A stretch of DNA of 13,726 nt, from NCBI GenBank assembly GCA_027593305.1, contig JAQCJA010000074.1:1-13726 (forward strand). The letters are read 5' to 3'. Both the position numbers and the translations under genes were made by a program. This DNA is from a bacterium (GTDB taxonomy: Bacteria; Latescibacterota; UBA2968; UBA8231). The notes beneath the pieces were generated by a model that was given only the letters and a program-made list of their open reading frames with translations, was not told the origin of the DNA and searched no databases. Positions 7,235 through 13,726 of this stretch are shown here, one piece after another (position 1 is the first letter of the stretch; every line of letters begins with the position of its first letter).

Positions 7235-7921
7235 ATGATACGAGCCGAAAACCTGCACAAGAATTACCTCATGGGTCGCGTTACGGTTGCCGCCCTCAAG
7301 GGTGTCGACGTTCACATCCATGCCGGCGAATACGTTGCCATCCTCGGCCCCTCGGGGTCCGGAAAATCGACACTGATGCACATTCTCGGCTGCCTCGATA
7401 CGCCCAGTTCGGGCTCCTACCACCTGGCAGGCGAACCGGTGCAGGGCCTGTCGCGCAACCAGCTGGCGCGAGTACGCAACGAGCGCATCGGCTTCGTCTT
7501 CCAGAGTTTCAATCTGCTGGCCCATGCAACGGCTCTGGGCAACGTTGAATTGCCGCTGGTCTATAATGGCTCCGGCCGTCGCGTGCGTCAGGAGCGTGCC
7601 GCAGAGTTGCTCGAGCGCGTCGGTCTGGGTGATCGTATGGAGCACCGGCCCAATGAACTTTCGGGTGGTCAGCGCCAGCGGGTGGCCCTGGCCCGGGCTC
7701 TGGCGACGGATCCGGATGTCATCCTCGCCGATGAGCCGACGGGAAATCTCGACACGGCCGCCGGTGAGGAGGTCGTCAAGCTCTTTGAAGAGCTCATCGC
7801 CGAGGGCAAGACCGTCATCATCGTCACCCACGATCTGGAAATCGCGCATCGGGCGCGCCGCATCATCCAGCTGCGCGACGGTCGCATCGAACAGGATAGC
7901 AGCCCCCCCCGTTGGGCTTGA
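7235..7921 (+). CDS. ABC transporter ATPase of the LolD/MacB type
   Basis: This 228-residue cytoplasmic ATPase powers the two adjacent permeases. All nucleotide-binding motifs are present: Walker A GPSGSGKST (38-46), Q-loop Q90 in FQSFNLL, the signature LSGGQRQR (142-149), Walker B VILADE (162-167) with catalytic E167, D-loop NLD (171-173) and the switch histidine H199 in VTHD. The length and the QSFNLL and PTGNLD wording fit the LolD/MacB/FtsE branch that works with mechanotransmitting FtsX-type permeases. It lies 28 bases after the second permease and 12 bases before the outer-membrane factor gene. Eight consecutive C bases at 7903-7910 near the 3' end encode part of the last few residues (SSPPRWA) and are discussed as a finding. 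Confidence 0.96.
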   Translation: MIRAENLHKNYLMGRVTVAALKGVDVHIHAGEYVAILGPSGSGKSTLMHILGCLDTPSSGSYHLAGEPVQGLSRNQLARVRNERIGFVFQSFNLLAHATALGNVELPLVYNGSGRRVRQERAAELLERVGLGDRMEHRPNELSGGQRQRVALARALATDPDVILADEPTGNLDTAAGEEVVKLFEELIAEGKTVIIVTHDLEIAHRARRIIQLRDGRIEQDSSPPRWA

Positions 7922-7933
7922 AGGGAGTTCGTC

Positions 7934-9406
7934 ATGACGCGCCTCTTCCGCGCCGTCACCGTGGTACTGCTGGCAGCAAACTCGCTTGCCGGCGCCGAGT
8001 CTGCGCCACCTTTGTCTTTGTCCCTCGAGGAAGCCATACATTTGGCTGTCGAGCGGAACCCGGATGTGTTGGGTGCGCGGCTGCTGACACGCATCCGGCA
8101 GCACGGTGTCGCAGCCGAGACGGCGCGCTTCGGGCGCAGCCTGCAGGCCGGTGTGGTGCATGAGGCGCAGCGGGCGCCATCCATTTCGACACTGGAGAGC
8201 GTCTCCACAGCCACGAGCAGTCTCGTCGGCGTCGACGTTGGCATCGAACAGCAGTTTGCCTCCGGCGCCCAGGTCGGCATCGTCCTGCGCAACCAGCGGG
8301 GCTCGAGCAACGCCGCCTTTCGCCTGATCGATCCGGTGTACGAATCCGAGTTGAGCCTCGAACTCAACCACCCTCTGTGGCGTGGGCGCGGTGCAGTGAA
8401 CCGTGTGGATCAGCAGTTATCAGAGAACGATCTGCAGAGCGCCCATGTCAGCCAGCGCAGCCAGCTTCGTGATGTGCAGGCCCGCGTATGTGGCGCCTAC
8501 GACAACCTCTACTTTGCCATGGAGCATCGTGCGGTGCAGGAGCAACTGGCGCAGGGCGCCCGCCGTGTGCTGGAGACGGCGCAGACACGGGCGGCGATGG
8601 GAGCCGGTCCGCGCAGTGAGATTCTGCAGGCGGACGTTGGTGTCGCCCGGCGTCAGGAGCAGGTCATCGTTGCCGAGGGCGAAGTGCGCCGGGCAGAGGA
8701 TCGGCTCAAGTCGCTCACGGGTCTCGATCGCGAACCCTCCCTGTGGGATCGCCGGTTGCAGTTGACCACCACGCCGCGGGACGATGTCAGCGACTCTGTC
8801 GACCTGTCGGCCGGCATGGTCCGCGCCATGGCCACCGATCCGGACCTGCGGCAGGGCCAGTTGCGGGTGCAGAGCCTCGATCTGCTGGCTCGCCGGGCGG
8901 AAGATGCGGCACGGCCGCAGATTGACCTCAGCGCTCGGGTCGGTCTCAGCGGCATCGGCGACAGTTACGGCGACAATGGCCAGGCTCTGCGCAAGGCCGA
9001 TGGCCGCAGTTGGCGTGGGGGCCTCAACCTGCGCATGCCTCTGGGGGCCGACGCACAGACCGAGACCTACCGGCAGCGACTGCTGGAAAAGGAGCATGGT
9101 GTCACCGATCTGGAGCGACGGCGACTGGCGGTCGTGCAACAGGTACGCGAGCAGTACCGACGTGTCACCATCAGCCGCCAGCGTACCGAGGTCTCAACCC
9201 TCACCGTCGATCTGGCGCTGCAGAACGTCGCCGAGGCGGAGCAGCGTCAGAACCTCGGTCTGTCCTCGGCGCGAGAGGTCCTCGACGCCCAGGATGAACT
9301 GGCTGAGGCCCGCGACCTGCGCCTGCAGGCCGTTCTCGATCACAACCAGGCACGGATTGAGTGGGACCGCCTCACGAGCGCCGACGGCCTGGCCAGCCCG
9401 GACTAG
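7934..9406 (+). CDS. TolC-type outer-membrane efflux protein
   Basis: This 490-residue protein should form the trimeric outer-membrane channel and periplasmic tunnel of the pump. An N-terminal signal peptide (TRLFRAVTVVLLAANSLAGA) probably ends after A21. Mature OEP repeat one starts with LSLEEAIHLAVERNPDVLGA (29-48) and holds long alpha-helical stretches with ARVCGAYDNLYFAM and EGEVRRAEDRLKSLTG. The second repeat begins near residue 300 and ends with EQRQNLGLSSAREVLDAQDE followed by a helical stretch to ARIEWDRLTS, the usual end of the second hairpin. The Shine-Dalgarno site AAGGGAG (7921-7927) lies six bases before the ATG. It is the last gene of the five-gene pump operon. Its TAG stop lies inside the palindrome CTAG shared with the stop of the converging gene. 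Confidence 0.93.
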   Translation: MTRLFRAVTVVLLAANSLAGAESAPPLSLSLEEAIHLAVERNPDVLGARLLTRIRQHGVAAETARFGRSLQAGVVHEAQRAPSISTLESVSTATSSLVGVDVGIEQQFASGAQVGIVLRNQRGSSNAAFRLIDPVYESELSLELNHPLWRGRGAVNRVDQQLSENDLQSAHVSQRSQLRDVQARVCGAYDNLYFAMEHRAVQEQLAQGARRVLETAQTRAAMGAGPRSEILQADVGVARRQEQVIVAEGEVRRAEDRLKSLTGLDREPSLWDRRLQLTTTPRDDVSDSVDLSAGMVRAMATDPDLRQGQLRVQSLDLLARRAEDAARPQIDLSARVGLSGIGDSYGDNGQALRKADGRSWRGGLNLRMPLGADAQTETYRQRLLEKEHGVTDLERRRLAVVQQVREQYRRVTISRQRTEVSTLTVDLALQNVAEAEQRQNLGLSSAREVLDAQDELAEARDLRLQAVLDHNQARIEWDRLTSADGLASPD

Positions 9407-11904
9407 TACGGCGTCGGAGTCACGGTGACGGACTCTTTCCAACGCCGCCACGATTGCAGCCCACGACCGTAACTGCCACCGCGGAAATTCGCCATCGCCT
9501 GGCCATAGAACTCCAGGGCGGGGATGCGCAGGACTTGCTCCACGAGTTCGGGTGTCAGTCCGGGGGATGCTGCCGCCAGCGCGGCGCCATCATTGCCGAC
9601 AAGATTCTCCACGAGCACTGCCATGTTGCGTGCCCGATAGCCGCCGGGAATGTCGCGCCCCCTCTTCCAGTCGCGCAGGTAGGCGAACTCCAGGTAGGGC
9701 CGATCGAAGGTGTTCGGCACCAGGTCTTCATGGCTGAGCGTATAGCTGCCAAGGTAGCAGGACATCAGCGCATCCGGTGTTGGCAGATCGATGCCACGCA
9801 GCTCTGCTGCCACACGTTCCTGGGCAAACACGCTGGCCATCTGGCTGCCATCGAGCTGGATCGGCGTCGGCGAGGCGACGATGAGAATGTCGGAGGAGTA
9901 GAAGTAGAACAGCCCCATGTGTTCGAAACCGGCAGCAACCGTGCGCAGAATGGTACGTAGCTCCGACTCTGGCGTAATGATGGGCACCCACTGGACGAAG
10001 ATCCCTGTGGGCCGCAGTCGTTGGCGACACAACTGGTAGTAGTCCCTGGACAACAGCACGGTGTTGGCGTTGTTCAACGAACCCAGCTTACCATCGGAGA
10101 CGATGGCATCGTAGTCGCCGTCGTGGTACTGCAGCCAGGCGTAGATGTCGTCGTGTACAAGGCGCACGCGCGGGTCTTGCGTGATTTGACCGTTGTCGGC
10201 AGCGAAGTAGCGACTGGCTTCGAATACGGGGGCGATCAACTCGACGATATCGATCTGCCGTACCTCTTTATGCAGTCCGATGCTGTGCGCGGTAATGCCG
10301 CTGGCCAGTCCCACGGCCAGCACGTCCCTTACTCCGGAGCGCAGCAACGCCGGCAGGTGCGCCACGAGCTGCTCCTTCTGACGCAGGTCACGCGCCGTCG
10401 AGGCGATGCGCGAGCCATCGATGCTCATGTGCTGCTGATCGTCGCGCTGGTAGACCTTTACAGTCGACATCAGGCCCTCGTCATAGAACAGGACGTGGTC
10501 CGTCGTCAGTTCGCCACGCCCCAGTAGATGAGGGCCCTGCAAGCCGGCCAGCAGCAGCAGCAGCCAGATGCCGGAACCGGCGAGCAGCTCCAGCCGCCGT
10601 TGTCGCGGCCACAGAAACCGCCACGCAAGCACGAGACTGATGGCGGCCATCAGGATCAGGGCACCGCGGATGCCAAACTGAGGCAACAGCACAAAGCCGA
10701 CAACGATGGCGCCGGCAATGCTGCCCATCGTGTTGCTGGCGAATACGGCACTCACAGAGCGGCCGGCGAGACGACCGCTGCTGCGGTGGTAGAGATTGCT
10801 CAACGCCGGGAACAACACGCCCATGGCGATCGTCGGTGGCAACAGGACGACGGAGCAGATCAGACCGAACGTGAGCAGCGCCAGACTCCAGTGATAGGCA
10901 CTGTCGTACACCAGGCGCAGCAGGCCATCCTGAAACCAGGGCATCGGCGCGATGCTGTAGAGCAGGGACAGTGTCAGCAGCACCCAGGCGGCAATGCCGA
11001 TCTGCAGGCGGCCATACAGCAGTCGCTGGTCGACACCGGTGCACCATCGCCGGTAGCAGGCGCCGCCGAGCCCGAGGCCGACGAGAAACAGGCCAAGGAT
11101 CAACGAGTACGAATACGTGCTGCTCTGGATGATGAACTTCAACCCGCGGGTCCATAACACCTCGCAGCCGATCGCGGCAAAGCCGGAGGCGAAAGCGACG
11201 GCCAGCAAGGGCGACACGGCGCCAGCCCCTGCCGGCTCGTCTGCCGCCGCCGCAGGTTCCGTTCTGCCTTCGGGTTCGGCGGCCATTCGCCAGGCTGCCA
11301 GGCCCACGACAAGATTGATGGCCGCCATCAACAGCAGGCTTGTGTTGATGCCGACAAACTCGATGAGCACGAACCCTGCAAGCAGGGCCCCAAAAGCACC
11401 GCCGGCCGTGTTGACGGCATAGAGCCAGCCGATCGCATCGGCAAAACTGCTGCCGCGCCGCTCCACGTATTGCACCATGAGCGGCAGCGTCGCTCCCATT
11501 GCTGCCGTCGGCGGCAGAATCAGCAGCGCCGAGAATGACGCCTTCGCCGCCAACCCGACGAAACCCGAGCCGCCCTGCGGCAGCCACCCGTAGACGTCGG
11601 CCAGATGGGGAAAGGACCAGACAAAGAGCAATCCCCAGGCGCCAATCAGCCCTTCGAGTGCAGCATACCAGCGCAGCTCAACGCGACAACGGTGCAGCAA
11701 ACGTGCCAGCAGTACCGCGCCGAGAAACAGGCCTCCCATGAAGGCGGCGATGACGACGCTGACCGACACCGAACTGCTGCCCATGACGTGGGTAAAGCGG
11801 CGGACCCAGAGCACCTGATAGATGAGCCCGGTGAAGCCGGAGAAAAAGAACAGCAGCGCCAGGGCGGCACGACCGGCTCGGGCATGTGAAGGCATGGGCT
11901 CCAT
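9403..11904 (-). CDS. Polytopic membrane protein fused to a spermidine-synthase-like domain
   Basis: This 833-residue protein has an N-terminal multi-helix membrane part (about 15-455), of the kind annotated as fused MFS/spermidine synthase, and a C-terminal Rossmann methyltransferase-fold domain (about 465-680), then a C-terminal tail. The membrane part is an internal duplication: SGFTGLIYQVLWVR (22-35) matches SGFAAIGCEVLWTRG (240-254), and PPTAAMGATLPLM (131-143) matches PPTIAMGVLFPAL (356-368). A hydrophilic Ala/Glu-rich linker at 208-230 separates the halves. In the synthase-like part, VLAVGLASGITAHS (528-541) is the nucleotide loop, VELI (554-557) follows, and DYDAIVSDGKLG (597-608) replaces the DSTDP-type acidic site of true spermidine synthases. 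The enzymatic activity is therefore uncertain. ATG 11904 directly abuts the upstream stop; ATG 11895 (M4) is an alternative, with GGAG at 11901-11898. It is the last gene of a three-gene operon. Confidence 0.85.
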   Translation of the reverse strand: MEPMPSHARAGRAALALLFFFSGFTGLIYQVLWVRRFTHVMGSSSVSVSVVIAAFMGGLFLGAVLLARLLHRCRVELRWYAALEGLIGAWGLLFVWSFPHLADVYGWLPQGGSGFVGLAAKASFSALLILPPTAAMGATLPLMVQYVERRGSSFADAIGWLYAVNTAGGAFGALLAGFVLIEFVGINTSLLLMAAINLVVGLAAWRMAAEPEGRTEPAAAADEPAGAGAVSPLLAVAFASGFAAIGCEVLWTRGLKFIIQSSTYSYSLILGLFLVGLGLGGACYRRWCTGVDQRLLYGRLQIGIAAWVLLTLSLLYSIAPMPWFQDGLLRLVYDSAYHWSLALLTFGLICSVVLLPPTIAMGVLFPALSNLYHRSSGRLAGRSVSAVFASNTMGSIAGAIVVGFVLLPQFGIRGALILMAAISLVLAWRFLWPRQRRLELLAGSGIWLLLLLAGLQGPHLLGRGELTTDHVLFYDEGLMSTVKVYQRDDQQHMSIDGSRIASTARDLRQKEQLVAHLPALLRSGVRDVLAVGLASGITAHSIGLHKEVRQIDIVELIAPVFEASRYFAADNGQITQDPRVRLVHDDIYAWLQYHDGDYDAIVSDGKLGSLNNANTVLLSRDYYQLCRQRLRPTGIFVQWVPIITPESELRTILRTVAAGFEHMGLFYFYSSDILIVASPTPIQLDGSQMASVFAQERVAAELRGIDLPTPDALMSCYLGSYTLSHEDLVPNTFDRPYLEFAYLRDWKRGRDIPGGYRARNMAVLVENLVGNDGAALAAASPGLTPELVEQVLRIPALEFYGQAMANFRGGSYGRGLQSWRRWKESVTVTPTPY

Positions 11905-12459
11905 CTAGCGATCGTCGTCGCTGATGACTCTCCAGCCCTGCAGGGTGAATTCCCGCGGCCCTGTGGACAGCAGCCCGGTCTCACGAAAGACCGTCATGCG
12001 CAGGCTGGCGACGAACGTTTCGGGTTGGGCATAGACCACGCCAAAGCGAATGTCGGCTGCGGAGAACACAAGCAGATCGAGCACATCGCGACCGTCGTCT
12101 GTTGTCAGCGACCACACTTGTTCCACGCGATACTTCTGCCCCGGTGCCAGGCGAATCTGGTCACTGAAGGACAGAGGAATGTGCGCTTCCACATCCGGGC
12201 GCCGTGGCCACCAGATGTGCAGCTCCCCGGTGACAGCAACAACGCCATCAAACGTCTCGTCGAAGTCGTTGCGCACACTGGCGCTGACGGTGACCTGGAT
12301 GCCGTCGTCGCCGGTTCCCTGGCTGATGGCCACATCCGCGATCGTCAACGGGCTTTCCGGCACGATACGAGTCGGCAGTTGCTCGCTGCAGGAGAGGATC
12401 ACCAGGCACGACGCAAGCAAGGTCCTGAGCGCCAGGATCCGATGGCGAAAAGGTCTCAT
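11905..12459 (-). CDS. Small probable lipoprotein, unrecognised family
   Basis: I do not recognise this 184-residue protein. It begins with a basic, then hydrophobic segment (RPFRHRILALRTLLASCLVI) followed by SC at 23-24; VILSC satisfies a loose lipobox with C24 as the lipidated residue (C18 in LLASC is a weaker alternative because of R12). After a short spacer the remaining ~150 residues look beta-rich, with alternating polar and hydrophobic stretches such as IQVTVSASVRNDF, GVVAVTGELHIWW and QKYRVEQVWSL, which would fit an immunoglobulin-like sandwich; this is inference. Its ATG overlaps the receptor stop codon (TGATG, 12461-12457), and its TAG stop directly abuts the ATG of the fused membrane protein, so all three proteins are probably made together. 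A role as outer-membrane partner of the receptor is plausible but not shown. Confidence 0.75.
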   Translation of the reverse strand: MRPFRHRILALRTLLASCLVILSCSEQLPTRIVPESPLTIADVAISQGTGDDGIQVTVSASVRNDFDETFDGVVAVTGELHIWWPRRPDVEAHIPLSFSDQIRLAPGQKYRVEQVWSLTTDDGRDVLDLLVFSAADIRFGVVYAQPETFVASLRMTVFRETGLLSTGPREFTLQGWRVISDDDR

Positions 12460-13726
12460 CAGAACTGTGTCCGTAGCCCCAGCAGCACACGGCGAAGCGG
12501 GTAGTAGGCTGTCGGATCAGACAACTCACCACCGACACGGCCGGATGAATCGACCCAGCGCACGTTCAGCGCATCGGTGATATTGCGTGCGTCGAGATAT
12601 GCCGTCAGTCCCACACCCCACGCCATGGGCAGGGGACAGCTGATTTTGAGATTCAGCAGGCTGTAGTCGGCGATGCGCCGATTGTTGGGAATGAAGGGCT
12701 GGTCGGGATTGTCCGCCGTGAAACCGTCCGTCGAGGGGTACCAGGTATACGGTCGACCGCTGTGCGCCTGCCACACGATATCCATCTGCGCCCCGCCGGG
12801 CAGGTCCATGACCAGATCCGCCTTGACCGTGTGACGCTGATCCCAACTCAACGGGAAGGGCGTGTTGGCTACCGGGAAACCCCACTGCGCCAGGTTGATG
12901 CCCTGGTCTTCGGACTCGCTCAAACCTTCTGTGCGCATCAGCGCGTACGACAGATTGCCGCGCACGGTGCCCCGGGGGCGCGACAACAGGAACTCGAGGC
13001 CGCGCGCCGTCGCCGTGGGATTGTTGACGAACTCCGAGAAGCCGTAATCACCGGCGATGCGACTGTTGGTGGGAACAAAGGTCTTGGCGTCGATCTGATC
13101 ACGCGTCTCTTTGCGGAAATAGGTGACGGAGCCGACGATTTCGGGTGTCAGTTCGTGGCGTACGCTGACTTCGAAGGCGCGGGTCTTCTCTGCCAGCAGA
13201 TCGGGGTTGCCACGCAGTACGTTGACGCCACCACGCAGGCTGACATTGTCCAGACCCGAGTACAGATGATCGAACAGTGGGAATTGCACGTACTCCCCGA
13301 AGTTGACGAAGAAGACGCTGTGGTCTGACAGGGGGAACGAGGCACCCAGTCTCGGACTGACGTGGTACTTCACCCGTGCCGGTGTCAGACCCGTCACTTC
13401 TTCGTTGTACTGCTCGGCCGTTGTCGGTATCAGTTCCACGGCGGGGCGCTCGGCGCGTGGGTCGAGAAAATCCAGCCGCACACCAAAGGACAACGTCGTG
13501 CGATTCTCACCCTCGATGCGATCCTGGATGTAGGCGCTGCCGGCACGCGGAAAGTAGTGGTACCCGGTGCTGTAATTGAATTGCGGGGCAAACACCAGAG
13601 GGCGACCGAAGAACGTCGTCTGTGGCTCCAGGCGCAGCAGGTCGGCATCGATGTCGTACAGAGGTGGTCCCCGAAATTCGGACAGTGTGTTAAGTTGGAC
13701 TCCGCCCCCACTTGGAAGGATCTGGA
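12459..13726 (-). CDS. TonB-dependent receptor-like outer-membrane barrel, 5' part outside window
   Basis: The visible 421 residues are the C-terminal barrel of a TonB-dependent receptor-type protein; the frame stays open to the right edge, so the start, plug and TonB box are not visible. Recognisable stretches are AYIQDRIEGENRTTLSFGVR followed by LDFLDP, and VSPRLGASFPLSDHSVFFVN followed by FGEYVQFPLFDHLY, matching the amphipathic strand wording of these barrels. NPDLLAEKTRAFEVSVRHEL, a ...NPTATARGLEF... segment, DQRHTVKADL and YLDARNITDALNVRWVD follow, and the protein ends in LLGLRTQF with the terminal phenylalanine expected for barrel insertion by BAM. One cysteine lies in a late strand (KISCPLP), unusual for barrels. 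The ligand is unknown. It heads, or is inside, the minus-strand operon; its TGA overlaps the ATG of the lipoprotein gene. The barrel style resembles receptors of FCB-group bacteria (weak inference). Confidence 0.87.
   Translation of the reverse strand, partial: QILPSGGGVQLNTLSEFRGPPLYDIDADLLRLEPQTTFFGRPLVFAPQFNYSTGYHYFPRAGSAYIQDRIEGENRTTLSFGVRLDFLDPRAERPAVELIPTTAEQYNEEVTGLTPARVKYHVSPRLGASFPLSDHSVFFVNFGEYVQFPLFDHLYSGLDNVSLRGGVNVLRGNPDLLAEKTRAFEVSVRHELTPEIVGSVTYFRKETRDQIDAKTFVPTNSRIAGDYGFSEFVNNPTATARGLEFLLSRPRGTVRGNLSYALMRTEGLSESEDQGINLAQWGFPVANTPFPLSWDQRHTVKADLVMDLPGGAQMDIVWQAHSGRPYTWYPSTDGFTADNPDQPFIPNNRRIADYSLLNLKISCPLPMAWGVGLTAYLDARNITDALNVRWVDSSGRVGGELSDPTAYYPLRRVLLGLRTQF

Noticed and set aside
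5257..7260. 667-codon open frame on the minus strand opposite both permeases
   Set aside because: Its composition (rich in Asp, His, Gly, Ala) is that of a shadow frame. The plus-strand permeases carry conserved motifs throughout, so this frame is not a gene.
7127..8371. 414-codon minus-strand frame opposite the ATPase and the start of the TolC-type gene
   Set aside because: It covers two well-supported plus-strand genes in a fully packed operon and shows no recognisable motif.
10549..10563. Five tandem CAG triplets (CTG on the coding strand)
   Set aside because: They encode a leucine run in a transmembrane helix of the fused protein. Triplet changes keep the frame, so this is not a phase-variation switch and is ordinary for such helices.
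9361..11157. Plus-strand frames of about 170-209 codons opposite the fused membrane protein
   Set aside because: They run antisense to conserved transmembrane repeats and the synthase-like domain. The translations are hydrophilic and rich in Gln, Arg, Asp and His, typical mirror products of leucine- and valine-rich membrane genes.
1..13726. Search for CRISPR arrays, tRNA or rRNA genes, insertion sequences and attachment sites
   Set aside because: Reading by eye I saw no regularly spaced repeats, no tRNA-like cloverleaf with CCA end, no transposase or integrase motifs and no terminal inverted repeats. Weak or degenerate examples could be missed without a computed search.

Overview
The window is about 13.7 kb of GC-rich DNA (roughly 60-65% GC by eye) from a Gram-negative bacterium. 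It encodes an outer-membrane efflux protein, a TonB-dependent receptor-type barrel and a probable lipoprotein, and most genes have Shine-Dalgarno sites. The lineage cannot be fixed from sequence alone. The style of the receptor barrel (the SPRLGASFPLSD region) reminds me of receptors from FCB-group and related uncultured phyla, but this is a weak inference. Coding density is high, with 0-4 nt junctions inside both operons.

Left part (1-3600): a 3'-truncated glyA (serine hydroxymethyltransferase) on the minus strand is divergent from a complete FGGY kinase on the plus strand. The kinase looks like the eukaryotic-type XYLB branch of xylulokinases, and no isomerase or transporter gene accompanies it. 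Behind it come hairpins and then a decayed type II NADH dehydrogenase gene (ndh). That remnant is visible only as four collinear fragments in three frames, with the N-terminus and the middle of the protein missing.

Centre (3626-9406, plus strand): a five-gene efflux operon. It encodes a membrane-fusion (HlyD/MacA-type) adaptor, two homologous but diverged MacB/FtsX-type permeases, a separate LolD/MacB-type ATPase and a TolC-type outer-membrane factor. Together they can build a complete tripartite ABC pump spanning both membranes, probably with a heterodimeric permease core. The substrate cannot be read from the sequence.

Right part (13726-9403, minus strand): a tightly coupled operon of a TonB-dependent receptor-like barrel (its 5' part lies outside the window), a small unrecognised probable lipoprotein, and an 833-residue polytopic membrane protein fused to a spermidine-synthase-like domain. 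The stop codon of this last gene shares the palindrome CTAG with the stop of the TolC-type gene, so the two operons collide with no space between them. This three-gene operon is the least explained part of the window and the best candidate for an undescribed system.
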